Source of the DNA: Fasciolopsis buskii
Taxonomy: Eukaryota; Platyhelminthes; Trematoda; Plagiorchiida; Fasciolidae
Direction: 5' to 3'
Length of the DNA: 64,000 nt
Assembly (NCBI GenBank): GCA_008360955.1
Contig: LUCM01006516.1
Span: forward strand, 268,014-332,013
The notes beneath the pieces were generated by a model that saw only the letters and a list, made by a program, of their open reading frames with translations, was not told where the DNA came from and made no database searches. The position numbers and the translations under genes are program-made. Within the stretch, counting starts at the first letter, position 1. The number at the start of each line of letters is the position of its first letter. Shown here one piece after another: positions 24,296 through 35,509 of the stretch.

Positions 24296-25820
24296 TATAT
24301 GAAAAAGAAAACCCGGATTCCTGAGCCACCGTTCATATATTTTGAATTGCACCACGCGTCCTAGTAACGTCCTTCTCTGAGATGCTAGTGAGATTGATCA
24401 CTTCTTAATCTGCAGCCGGAAGCTAGGCCAGACTGCCGTTCGTCTTCTTTCTCTCTTCCATGCCTCATAGCCCTTTTTGGATGGAAACACTTACCCCATG
24501 CTCTGGCGATTATCAGATCCTGGAAAGACGATGTCTCCATTAACCTACCCATGCCTTATTTAATTCCTTCCTCCACAGCACGAGCATGTGGGCCTTGCCA
24601 CAGTAATGCGGGGCGCGGTCATATCCACCGCCTTGGCCGGCGCACGTCGGGCGGGCAGCTCGGCTGCAGCGGTGTGCGGGTGCAACTAGGTTGGCGGATT
24701 ACACCTGCGTTCACCCTCAAACGGTGTTTATCAGGTTGGTTGGCCAGCACTCGGTCAGCCCCACCCATTAACGCTGTTTTAGTAAACAGCACTGTGGCTC
24801 ATATGTTCACGTGCACTACTTTGTACTGGCTTCCTCCTGCTCCTTCCCAAAATTCGTCTGCCGAATCCGTACAAACGGATTCACGAATGGACAGTATTTT
24901 CATGGGCATCTGATACAAACTGATGTTCGCAATGCCTACTGACATCCGAAAACAGCTGAGGATCGTCATTTTTCATCAACCTCTATTCTGGTCAGCGGAA
25001 TTTGGCAATTGATTGATGGTCCTGGCAACTGTTCTGCACACAATTCCACCAAACTTTGCCCTATTTGATTCCGGTTCTCCTTCTTCTTTTCCAACCTCAC
25101 TTTCACCTCTGGTCCAAGCTTAAGACCATGAACTCAAAATTGCTCATAACAAACCTTATGAATTAGCCTAACGAATACACAATTTCCATCCATTGCCGCC
25201 GCCTTCCTTGCTCAATGGACTGCGCTCTCAGAATTTTTGAGTTTTATACTGCCTCATACGACATCCAGTCTGGTCTTCACTCATCTCCATTCCGTTATCA
25301 CATGCATATTGAGACTCATCTCGAACATATAACTCTCTCGAGTTTCGAGTATCCCGGCCAACAGGCAGCGACAGCCATTGCTCTCCAGCCGTATTTTGCG
25401 CCAGTAATACGCACCTTTGCTGCATTCAAACAGTATTACCTGCAGTGTAGGGCTGGTTATCAGCCACAGAAAAATCTTTGCGAATCATTATTCAGCTTTG
25501 ATATAAACCTCAAAACCTCGTGCTCAGGAAACCACATTGCCTGTTATGATCTTGTGAGCAAAGCCACATTGCATATTAAGTTATCTATTTTTTTGCTTTT
25601 CGCGGGCATACTTGTACTTTCCACATTGCTTTGCACTACCCCATTTCACCTTCCAGTGGGCTTCTGCAAAAGCTCAATGTTGCTCCCACCCGCTTATCCC
25701 ATTCGATTTCTATCATCTACACTTCCTGTGCATCATCCTTGTAAAAATTTGATCTTGCCTTGCACAGGCCTCTCGCAAATCGAGAAATATACTTTATTAT
25801 CATTAGCGTTATCATTAAAA
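23988..25820 (+). mobile_element. R repeat, copy 2 (about 1.83 kb, apparently full length)
   Basis: This copy is collinear with copy 3 (35510-37340) over its whole length, apart from one replaced segment near 25590-25710. It has a GC-rich core at 24606-24700 and ends with a hairpin (TCTCG CAAAT CGAGA, 25771-25785) followed by an AT-rich tail. A 3-prime hairpin plus short AT-rich tail is typical of a non-LTR retroposon end. I find no RT, endonuclease or other protein motif, so it is probably non-autonomous or only the 3-prime part of a LINE. A 202-codon frame at 25215-25823 runs into the tail and is not kept open in copy 3, so I do not call it a gene. Copy 2 abuts the CR1-like relic that starts soon after 25820. 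Confidence 0.7.
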
Positions 25821-25959
25821 TGAATGAAACGCTGGACGTTGATCCTAGTGTCTGATAAGTAAGATGCCCCGGAGGGCCATGAAATGGTATGCAAAGGTTT
25901 CTAGATATCACTCTGGGACTTAAGTTATAGGTGTATACCGAGGCCCAGGGCCGAAGCCA

Positions 25960-27890
25960 GCGGAGGACCAGCAACTATTTCGTTTCCCGAGCGTGATTAT
26001 AGGGTCCCTAGGCAAACAGCTAACACTGGAGAATTTTAACGCCCCTGAGATTGACTGGGTTTACCAGGCAGTCTCGATATGACTTTTGGGCACTAGCCGC
26101 TGGAGTTGGTGCACGCAAGTAGGATAGTTCACCACGTTTCCTAAGACACTCGACAGAGATCGAGCCAGATATCTTCAGCGGTATTGGAAGTACCCAATAT
26201 CGTAGGAGGTCTTCAGTTGAAAGAACCAAAAGGCAAGGACAACCATGCCGTAATCCGCGTGCGACTGACTCTGCAGAGCCTGGCAGCCCCCGACAAATAC
26301 GGCCAGAAATTGGCAGGGATGGTTAAAAGTAGACTGCTAGACTTTGTTTTTCGGTCACTGTTGGAAGCAGAGGGATGTAGAAAATCCGTAAAACATCCGC
26401 GGGAGTCAGTTAAGAGTAACCCACTAGAAATAACGGACCGTTCCACAGAATTAAACGAAAGAGGCTACCGCCGCAAAGGAGGAGTAGAAACGGAAGAGCC
26501 AAAATGCAAAATCAAGGGGCTTCCCTGGGATACAGGGCTATATTTGGTTACCGAGTTTATCTGAGGTGCATAGGGAACAGAAATAGAACGTCAGGTACCT
26601 AGCGGTACTGCCGAACTGCCTACAAAGAGCTTATAGCTCGGACAACCGAAAGCACACCGAAAGCCTAATATACTTGCCTAATTGACCACTTAAATTATTT
26701 CATCAAGGCCCTGAACACCGGAAGGTCAGTTATAGTAATCTCTTCGGACATGACAAAGGCTTTTGACAGAGTGCCTCACCGTAGGTTACATAAAATCAAA
26801 TCTCACGGCATAGTCGACCCAATTCTATCGTGGTTTTCATCATATCTGTCATCCAGAAATCAGGTAGTTCAAGTGAATGGCTTCATATCCAAACCTAGAC
26901 TAGCAAACGAGGTGTAGCCCAAAGCAGCTTAGTGAGCCCTTACTCCTCCTGTTATACGCCACCAATGTCTTCCACTTTACCCGGAATGGCGTCCCTTTTT
27001 TTGTTTGCCGACGACATCAGAATCGTCTATGCTTTCCTCTTTGAAGCCTTAAAGTCCAACATAAGTGACGTATCGCAAGATAGCGTCACTCAGTTCACGA
27101 GCGAACGACAGGATGGTGAAATTCTGCATTGAAAAAGCAGAATCATGGGGTACAAATGCGTTATACCCCCGCCAAGAGAACACAAGCCTGGGAACCAAAT
27201 CATCCCCGTTAACTGTCTAAATCATTCCCGCACCTTAAACCTCTCGGAGCATACTCTGGCACATGTGGCGAAAGCAAATAAAGTAGTGAGGCAGTTACAC
27301 AAGACTCTGAAGTCAAAAGAAAGCAAACTGCATCTTTTTAGAACCCAAGTCAGATCCATTCTGGTGTATTACTATCTTGTCTGTTCTTACACGAGGCAGT
27401 GCGACAGAGTGGAGGTTGAAAACGCCCAGCGTACCTTTACCAAGCGGCTGATCGGTTACTCTGTAAACCTGAGTTATATGGATCGCTATAAAATGCAGAA
27501 TTTGGGTCTTTTGTGTTTCCGACGCACAAGAGAAAATCTTATGCTCGTCAATATTATAACAGGGAACAGCTGAATCTCGGCATCTCGTGTTAGAAACCCA
27601 CTCCAGTGCTCCCTTCAAAATGCAGAGTAATTATTACACTTTCAGTACCAAAGACATTTGCCGGAGCAAATTGCTTTACTGTCAAGTATTCGTCTTTATG
27701 GAGAAAACTTCCCCAGCTGTTGCGCATCCTATCACCATCATCTATAGCATTTAAAAAAGAAAAAAGCAGAATAGTTACTGTAACATTTGCTATTTATTTC
27801 ATTCACGCATACTTACCCGAGTATCAAGTATATAAAACGGTATTGGGTTTGGGAAAACACATCAACGTACGAGCTTGTTCTTCGTGAAAG
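25960..27890 (+). pseudogene. CR1-like LINE relic: endonuclease, RT and C-terminus
   Basis: Domains appear in family order on the plus strand. The endonuclease is represented by NFNAPEIDW near 26033 (usual GDFNxPxIDW) and GKDNHAVI near 26235 (usual GKSDHAVI, so the catalytic DH pair is altered to NH). A hydrophilic linker runs to 26570. RT motif A, MTKAFDRVPHRRL, is near 26750. PFLFADDI at about 26990-27015 is the catalytic box and keeps both Asp. The thumb region includes TLAHVAKANKVVRQLHKTLK (27256-27315), and RTFTKRLIGYSVNLSYMDRY (about 27432-27490) matches the family block RxFTKR-G-xxLxYxxR. The CR1-type C-terminus, LWRKLPQLL, is near 27700. Stops near 26920, 27132 and 27573 and at least two frameshifts make it non-functional. 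Its 5-prime end and ORF1 are missing. Confidence 0.8.
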
Positions 27891-28639
27891 AACGGAATAG
27901 ATCCTACCCAGATCGTCACATGAGAAGCCGAAACCACGCTGATGTGTACAAATCTTCCTTGCTCCTCCTCGATATCCCCCTTATCCAGTTATGCACGTCG
28001 GAACTCCTCAGAAACCTAGCTCCGGACCCACAAATAAAATTGCGTTAATTGAGCACAGGGTTGCCTGCGTACATCAAAACGGTGGGGTATCCTTACTCTG
28101 CCATGTTACTTGAAATACCCACCACCACTACCACCTTCATTTCTTACTCATCACCATCGCCTCTCATTATGCAAATAAATTTTACTCATTTAAATCACCG
28201 TGTTTTAGACAACTCCAAACGACTCTGCAGCAGGAACAAGGTCGACACCGTGCAATCCTTCCTCCCCATTCCTCTCCAATACCCCTTTCCACATTAGATA
28301 ATTCGGATCTTCATCCTCCTCCCCTGTGAACAAAGTTTCCTAAGTGGCTTTTGCTCTTCCCTGTGACAGCCTGCATTCATCACACCCCCTCGTCCTGACC
28401 AATCCTTGGGCTTAAACATTATGACCTCCCGGACTAAATTATTACCAATGATTTGTACACCGTGAGTTTAGTCAGTTCCTAGTGGTACTCTGTCTCTTAC
28501 AGCCCGTTCTGTAATTCACACCTATGGCACTGGTTCTTGCCCAAAACCCCCCAAAATACCGGACAGCTTTCCTCTGCTTATGTATGTAGCTGATCCAACT
28601 GTTGGGTCGGCCCGGACACCTACTCAAGACACTGATTTA
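27891..28639. other. No gene recognised
   Basis: C- and T-rich sequence, possibly a LINE 3-prime UTR or an older R-repeat fragment. No motif is visible. Confidence 0.4.
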
Positions 28640-29960
28640 ACCGGACTGCGGACGGCATCAGTCATCATTTTTGGACAAAACTATAGGCCTCCGTAATTTT
28701 TCCATTCTAAGCGGCTCGCGCAATTGATTGCTTCGTGAACCGCAGCTGGCAGCAATGCCAGGCCGCCGCTCATTCCTCTTCTTTTTGTTCCAGGCCGTCA
28801 ACGTCTGCTTGACTGAAAACATTGGAATCCCACTCCGGTTACCGCGGCTTCCGCCCGTCTTGGAATATCCACTCTGTGAAACTTGGTATAAGGTTTTTCC
28901 TTTCCACACTATATTTGCATTCTTTCACTTCCCGAGAATACCAGCGCTATTACAATAGTGCTGAGCGCTGTCAGATCTACCGCTTTGGCCGGCGCACAGC
29001 GGGTGAGCAGCTCGGCTGCAGCGATGTGCGGGTGCAACTAGGTTGGCCGATTACATCTCCCGCGCACACCACTCAGTGGTGTTTTTCAGGTTGGATGACT
29101 AGCACTCGGTCATTCCTAACCAATAACATGTTGTGGTAACAGCTCTCAAATCCCAGTGCGCCCCGTGCACTCTTTCGTTCTGGCCCCCACTTGATTCCTC
29201 CCTAAGCTCTTCCGACCAAAACTTTAGTGACGAAGAGAACTAACGGGGAACCTTCATCCCGTTCTGCCAAATTTGGAAACAAACTGCGGCTTCTGGATGC
29301 CACATCTGACAAGGTTCCATCAGACATCGCCTTATTTGAGGCACGTGCCCGTTTCCCTTCCAAACTCCGTCTCCACCACTGGATCCAGCTGAAAATCAAG
29401 AAATCAGAACTGGCCACAAACAAACCTCGTAACATAGACATGCGATCACAAAATTGTTACCTCATGCCACCTTATTCAACTGCCAAAATGAACTGTAATT
29501 TTACTATTCCAGACTATTTCTACCGCCAGAACTTCTCTACAAATATTCTGTTCCGTGTTACTGGCTGCTTTCATTCTCCCCACACGCTGTCCGCTTTACC
29601 ATGACCAGTTTCGTGTCTATTTCTACCACTGTGGCATCTCACCACAATAAAGGACTTACCAGTGGCATCGTCTACCCACCTCGGTCTGCTGCGTTCATAT
29701 GACGGCCTACAACACACAATAAATACAACGCGGTAGGGTCGGGAAGTCAACATCGATCTCAAATTTCCCGTGTGTAAATTCGCTACCGATTTTTCTCCTA
29801 ATCTACCAGAATGACCTTGGATGCACATCAATGGCTACCGCATACACGTTCTAAATTTTTCTAAGTTATTATCATTGCGCGTCATGGTCATGCCGACTGA
29901 ATGCCTTGGCACTGTCCGAGAAATAAATGTTATTTACATTGTCATTACTATTATTGTACA
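28640..29960 (+). repeat. R repeat, old diverged copy 4
   Basis: Homology to copies 2 and 3 is clear through 28720-29230, and strongest in the GC-rich core (28960-29060). There GGTGCAACTAGGTTGG and the CAGCTCGGCTGCAG block are nearly unchanged. The 3-prime end (GTCCGAGAAATA then AT-rich, 29910-29955) resembles the other copies, but the hairpin is degraded. The middle part, 29230-29880, does not align by eye and includes a 125-codon frame (29227-29604) that I cannot assign. Confidence 0.6.
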
Positions 29961-30164
29961 ATCAAAGGCAGCTTCACGACTGGCCGTGGGTGTTGGAATG
30001 AAATCGACCAGCAAACAGAAGGAAACCGACTGTCTGGTAGAATTTCTCCAAACAGTATACAGGTGGGCTCAAAGGGCATGGGGACAGATACTGAGCCAAG
30101 CTAACATTGGGCCTGGGATATCGGACGAGTAGGCCGTGTAAAAAGAAGTGTCGGACAGCCTAAA
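29961..30164. other. Short spacer between repeats
   Basis: About 200 bp separate the R copy 4 tail from the CR1-like relic. Nothing is recognised. Confidence 0.4.
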
Positions 30165-31345
30165 ATAAATGGACGTCGTAAGTTGCAAGGCTTGATGGGA
30201 TCTACACAGCGGCAGTAAGGTCGCTGGCGGAGTTCATGGTGAGGCATTCCGCACGGCTCTTTAAAGCATCGCTAGACGAAAGGCGTCTTCCTGCGGACTA
30301 GTTGACGTCAGCAGCCATAACCGTCCATAGGGGCAGGGTAACAGATAACTGGAAGCTATAGACCGATGGGTCTGACATCCACTGTGCTGAAAACTTGAAA
30401 GAGACCTTTGCGACAGGATAGTGAATCACCTGAAGTTAATGATATTAGAACAACAGGGTTTTCGCACAAACGTTTGCGTCTCACCAACTTAATTGGATTC
30501 CTGGATGAGCTAACAGGTATGATGGAGAGATGCAAAAGATTAGAAGAATGCTATCTGGAACTTCATTAGTCTTTTGATTCTGTCAACCGAAGGCTTCTTA
30601 ACCAGAAAGTGAAGACTTTCAGGGTGGACGCTGAAGTAAACAGCTAGATAGAATAAAGTGTCAGGGGTAGGTATCCCTTGGTGAGAGCACGGGGATATCC
30701 ATCAAATGGCACTGATGAGGATAGGGCTGGCTCAGGGGTCTTTCGTAGGAACAGTGTTCCAGTGATTTATTTCAGGGATGTTACCAACGGTTAATAAAAT
30801 CCGTGTTTCATGTCTTCAGAAAGCACCAAACTATTAGGAAGAGGAAACGTGAAGCCATCCAGGGGGATCTGTAAACATTTAGCAGTGGTCGCTACAATGG
30901 GATCTTCCGCTAAACGTGAGCAAATGTCAGTGGCTCATTGAAGGAGAGGCTACTCCCGCCGGCCACGTGGGTCCACCTAGTCATCAGGCCGCGCTGGAAC
31001 ACGCAGCAAGCACAGGGAATAGGGATACCAGTGTGGGCGAACTTGAAGCCTAGCCTGCTCTGTTAGAAAGCGGCCAAGAAGGCAAGGTAGGGGGACAGAA
31101 GGGTCTAGGAGGCCCAACGTTCTTCTGCTGCTACTGAAGGCACTTTTCCAACCGCACTTAGAATACTATGTCTAAGCTTCACAACGAGACTACACCTTGA
31201 CGTGGTGTGACGGCTTGCGTGCCTCCATAATCCAATGAGCTATACAAGATGGCTTATCTCAAGCCGAAGATCTAATCATGCCTGGAAGGACAATGGGTAG
31301 AGGCCTGATGAAGCAGTCTCCTGATCCTCCAAGCCGGGGGTTGAT
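30165..31345 (+). pseudogene. CR1-like LINE reverse transcriptase relic
   Basis: Reading across frameshifts on the plus strand gives the CR1 RT order. The frame near 30195 has GLMGSTQRQ (usual GPDGIHPxxL), then a PMGLTSTVLKT block at about 30365 (usual PISLTSxxxKxxE). LERDLCDRIVNHLK and EQQGFRTN follow, then a decayed motif A around 30570-30600. LAQGSFVGTVFQ is near 30735 (usual PQGSVLGPxLF). A late thumb piece, PHLEYYV, is near 31155. Stops are frequent in every phase. It differs from the 26-28 kb relic and ends just before RTE copy A. Confidence 0.68.
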
Positions 31346-31542
31346 CTGAGTTAGCAGCTCATTCGAAAAAACGAGTGGAAGAATAATTGATCCAAGTAGA
31401 TCGGCTTCCACTCAGCCACAGCCGGCTGCCTTGCGGTCAGGTTCTTGTGAGAACCAAAGGCTTTGGTTGAGAACCCTGAACGTTCTTCTGCTTAGCCGCT
31501 GGACTCCCTATCAGTACCCGTACATCACTCCCTACGAGTTTC

Positions 31543-32643
31543 ATGTCTACGAATAATTTCACACTCCATCGGTCGTCGCGCAGGATAATCAGGACCGCGC
31601 TGCTCATTGCATCGAGCGCAGGTGGGGTGGGTATTGATAAGTATGCTACTGCTCAGAGTTCCCTCTATTTTATTCAACCTGTCTCTTTTGTCTCCAACCC
31701 ATTCTGTCTGACCCTTCTGCCTACCCATAGTATCACCATTGATAACACGCCCGGTACTCGCAACAGTTTATTAGCAAGTAGTGTAGCAGGTGGTTTTCAG
31801 TTCGTTAGCTTACATTTTCTCAAGCCTCGTCAGCCTCTGAATCTCCGTTCTTTCAATGTGCGCACTTCAATGCAGGCTGGCCAACAGGCGTGTTTGGCTC
31901 TGACAGTGGATTCACTTTCGATTGATGTCTGTTGTGTGAGTGGAGCACGAATTCAGGATTCGAGTAAAGTATTTCAGCTGACTGCGCCTAATGTCTCGCC
32001 AAGATATTTTCTTCGCAATTCAGGACACGAAGCAGCTCAGGCTGTGGGTCAACGTGATGTGGGACTTGTCTTTAGTGAGAACTCTGAAGCAGCCCTTGTA
32101 GACAGGATCCCAGTCAACAGTCGCTTGTGTGCCATGAGACTGCAGGGATCAGTCGGCGTCCGAAAGGGTAGTAGTGTTAAACGCAGTTTATTTGTTATCT
32201 CGGCATACGCTGCAACAGACTGCAGCACTGATATGGAGAGGGACGAATTTTACGATAACCTCGTCACTCTTGTTCGAATGAGTAAACGCTCTGACATTGT
32301 AGTGGTAGCAGGTGACTTTAATGCACAAGTTGGAAAACGGAGTGTTTCGGAAGCCTATTTAGGTGGGCGATGCGCCTTGTCTGCTCAGAGAACAGACAAC
32401 GGAGAAGGACTTCTCCAATTCTGTGCAGACAATCATTTATTCCTATCTAGTACGAATTTCCGACACAGTTCGCGTAGCACAGAGACGTGGCGTTCTAACT
32501 CGACAGGTACTTTGATACAGATTGACAATATCGCAGTTAGCTACCGTTGGAGCAGTTCTGTTCAGAACTGTAGATTATATTGGGCCACGTACGTCGAATC
32601 GGACCAAGCATTAGTTTTAGTGAGATTTTTGGGATCAAATTAA
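31543..32643 (+). pseudogene. RTE endonuclease domain frame, 366 codons, catalytically altered
   Basis: This is the longest open frame in the window. Residues about 100-360 form an apurinic/apyrimidinic-type endonuclease that nicks target DNA for retrotransposition. FNVRT (Asn105) is present. The segment around residue 134 reads CVSGARIQD where the family has CVSETRIQD, so the catalytic Glu is lost. GDFNAQVG (Asp258, Asn260) is intact, IQIDNIAVS keeps Asp328, and ESDQALV (354-355) has Gln where the family has the catalytic His. Residues 1-95 do not resemble the domain and are probably 5-prime leader read in frame. The enzyme is expected to be inactive despite the open frame. Confidence 0.85.
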
Positions 32644-33202
32644 GTAGGCGATCCACATGGCAGCGGATTTCGCCTGCGGTCCCAGATCTAGTGTTCATCA
32701 AAAACTGGATCTCTCAAGAGTCGCCAATTCTAATGGAGCAAAAACGCGAGCTGCCTAACTGCAAGGAAATGAATAAGATGCGTCGGCAGTTGCAGCGTCA
32801 GTTGACTATAAACCTTAGGAATGACCGTGAAAACTGGTGGGTTAAGTTAGCCGAAGAGATGGAAGTGGCGTCCGCTTCAGGTAACGGTCAAATACTATTA
32901 AAGCTTGTACAGGACAGAGGTGGGCGGCGAACTTCGGTTAGTGAAATCGTGTGCGATAAGAATGGAGAGCTCATCCATGGCAGACAAGAAAGACTAGACC
33001 GTTGGGCAGAACATTTCAAGGACCAGTTTAGCTGGCCACACGCTATCGTATCTAGTGTGACGCCTGGAGACGTGAATCCTTAGGAGGTGTCACTTGATCC
33101 CCCAACGGAAGTGGAAGTGGATTCGAATATTCGGCTTCTGAAGAGGAGAAAAGCTGGCGGTCCCGATGAACTTCCCAAGTTCTTTTCAAATCGGGGGGAG
33201 AA
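32644..33202 (+). pseudogene. RTE linker between endonuclease and RT
   Basis: An overlapping frame (to 33083) has MRRQLQRQLTINLRNDRENW, then ASGNGQILLKLVQDRGGRRT, then RQERLDRWAEHFKDQFSW. This is the usual basic linker and WxxHFxxQFSWP block just before the RT fingers. A stop at 33081 is followed by RRKAGGPDE near 33145 and a frameshift near 33200. Confidence 0.75.
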
Positions 33203-33951
33203 GTGCTGATCAAATCACTTACCTCCCTGCTTCATGATATTTGGGACGAAGAACGTATCCCGTTATCGTGGTGTGAGTCACTTATCATACCCATCTTCAA
33301 GAAGGGCGCACGGAATGACTGCAGCAATCATCGTGGGATTAGTTTAATTCCGATAGTTACTAAGGTCTTAGCTTCGATAATGCTGCGCCGTTTTACACCG
33401 ATTCGCGAGAGTAATATCCGCGAACAACAGCCGGATTTCGGCCAGGTTGAGGTTGCATCGACCAAATATTCACTCTTCGACAGATACTCGAAACACGCCA
33501 CACGAATCGCCACCCTACGATCGTAGTCTTCCTCGACTTGAAAGGTGCTTTCGACTCAATGGATCGACCGCTACTACTGAGTGCTCTCCATCGGAAGGGT
33601 ATGCAAACTAATTTTGTGAACTTGTTGCGAGCATTGTACTCGCATACCTACGGTCGTGTTAGGGTATACGGTGAACTAGCAAATTCATTCGAAACGACCA
33701 GTGGCGTTCGACAAGGGTGTCCCATCTCTCCATTCTTGTTCAACTTCGTCATGGACGAGGTGATGGAAGATGCCTTAGGAGGTTTCCAGGATGTAGGAGT
33801 CGAACTGGGAAACGATGGAAAGCTATGTGACCTAGATTACGCAGACGACGTCGTGTGCCTGTTCGAGTCTGCGGACCATGCACAACGGGCACTAGATAGA
33901 CTGTCGAGATCGGTTGCTCGGTTCGGCATGTGCTTTGCCCCTACAAAGTGA
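33203..33951 (+). pseudogene. RTE reverse transcriptase domain, frameshifted
   Basis: Two frames cover the RT. The first has WCESLIIPIFKKGARND and HRGISLIPIVTKVLASIMLR (33260-33385). A frameshift and stop lie near 33526. The second frame has LKGAFDSMD (motif A), TSGVRQGCPISPFLFNF (33695-33745) and LDYADDVV (33830-33855), the catalytic box with both Asp intact. It ends after MCFAPTK at a stop where the family continues KCKxLLQDW. The RT core therefore looks undamaged at its active site but cannot be read as one protein. Confidence 0.85.
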
Positions 33952-34266
33952 AAAAAGTGCTTTTACAGGACTGGACGACAGCAGCGCCGAACTTGATACT
34001 GGATGGAGAGGAGCTGACGATTGTGGACCGTTTCACCTACCTTGGCGATCGTGCTGTCATTATCTATTGAACCAGAATGATTGAAAACACGTGTGTTTGT
34101 ACAGCTAGACTGTGTTCCGTGTGTTGGCTGCAGCAGTGTCTTATCTTCTCCCGCCTGTGCAGGTCCACTCCCTGTTCCCCTTGGATATTCACTCTTTTTA
34201 TATAAACGTGTAACTCTTGGGAACGGCAGCGGTCAGTAAGGCTTGCTTTGTTGTTTAACGCTGAAC

Positions 34267-34284
34267 GATGATGATGATGATGAT
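34267..34284 (+). repeat. (GAT)6 tail of RTE copy A
   Basis: Six perfect GAT units end the 3-prime UTR of copy A. This marks its 3-prime terminus; RTE elements commonly end in such short tandem repeats. Confidence 0.85.
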
Positions 34285-34286
34285 GC

Positions 34287-35509
34287 AGGAAAACCGAAAA
34301 AGCTTAAAGAGATTAAGCGTGATTTTGCGCATTGCTTTGGACACCTGAATCGCATGGAATAGGAGCAGAGGCTGACAGCACCGAGCTTGTGCACTTTGGA
34401 AGAACAGTAAAATATATGAATAATTGCAGGACGTCAAAATCTCTAAGGGGCTGGCCGGGATGCAGGGTCACCTTGGAGCACTCTTCTAGATATTGGGTCA
34501 CAAAACACTAAGGGAGAACGGGAAAACGACTGCGCGAAAGCATATAATGACCGGGTTGAGAAGAAAACCACTTGCCATACAAATAGTGAGTGGCTGGAGA
34601 AAGTCACCAGGGGAAGCGGCCAAGGTCGAGGCAGTGCAGGAATCCAAAGAAGGGCTTGACAAGGCATGGTTCTGTGCTTGGAGAAAACTGTTTGAGTTCC
34701 GTGCTATCAATCTGTGCCTGTTTCTGTACCAAATGTGCATAAGCACATGTTTTACAGAAAACATCTCGTTGGTCCACCAGTAAAATTGCTTTGCGCAGTT
34801 GATATCTGTAGTGAACGCACGATGTATCACTGCTTAGGGAGCGGATTTTCTTCTACAAACTAGGTTTAACTTTTAGCATTGTTGACTAGTTAACATAATT
34901 GTTTGTTCGGCAATGATAAGAATATACAGGAACAAATCCTACTTATATCTTTATGAACACTCAAATGAGAATATACATGAAGTTATCTCGATGTTTGTCA
35001 TGAGATATGGAGATCTGACGAATCAATGATTACTGTAGTAAAACCATGGCTGATTACCTAACAATGGACTTAATGTTTACTGGTTTTTTTCATCTGAGTG
35101 TATGCATTTTGAAAATGGCAATGTGCATTCCATGCGCTCTAAGATATTTGTGGCTTTATACTGCAATCCATGACGCAATCATCTAAATGGTACACAGTTA
35201 GAATCTAACGGTCGGTATAAGTTAAGCTGTAAAATGTCTTAGTGTTTTCATAATGAACAAGTGGAATTTTCACATATCAAATTTTACACTTGCACATGCA
35301 AATTCAAGTTGAAATTAGTGGAGATATAGGCGACATCACAAGGGTCAGCCTTCACGTCACCCGAAGAAAAAGATAACGGAAGCACCGTAATTTTCACCCT
35401 TCTTCTGCGATCTCTTCCAAACTACCTTGGGTAAATTGCTTGTTTCACGTGCTCATACTGCAACAGTGTCTCTTTGTGTACTGTGGTATCTTCTCTCCCC
35501 ATAGTGGCC
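34287..35509. other. No gene recognised
   Basis: Unique AT-rich sequence. A 96-codon plus frame (34493-34783) and a 110-codon minus frame (34498-34830) overlap each other and have no motif. Confidence 0.45.

Larger units (their letters stand above)
31430..34286 (+). mobile_element. RTE-type non-LTR retrotransposon, copy A
   Basis: Layout: 5-prime region, apurinic endonuclease, linker, RT, then directly the 3-prime UTR and a (GAT)6 tail. The C-terminal third of the polyprotein, present in copies B, C and D, is missing. The coding sequence joins the 3-prime UTR at about 34050, where TACCTTGG meets GGCGATCGTG with a TGG microhomology. The 3-prime UTR matches that of copies B, D and E, for example CCAGAATGATTGAAAA and GTCCACTCCCTG. 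Short trinucleotide tails are characteristic of RTE elements. The 5-prime boundary is a guess. Confidence 0.85.

Noticed and set aside
25215..25823. 202-codon open frame on the plus strand
   Set aside because: It lies wholly inside R repeat copy 2 and runs into its AT-rich tail. The equivalent part of copy 3 is not open, and the composition is not protein-like.
34498..34830. 110-codon minus-strand frame overlapping a 96-codon plus-strand frame
   Set aside because: The frames overlap on opposite strands, show no motif, no splice context and ordinary composition; chance is the simplest explanation.
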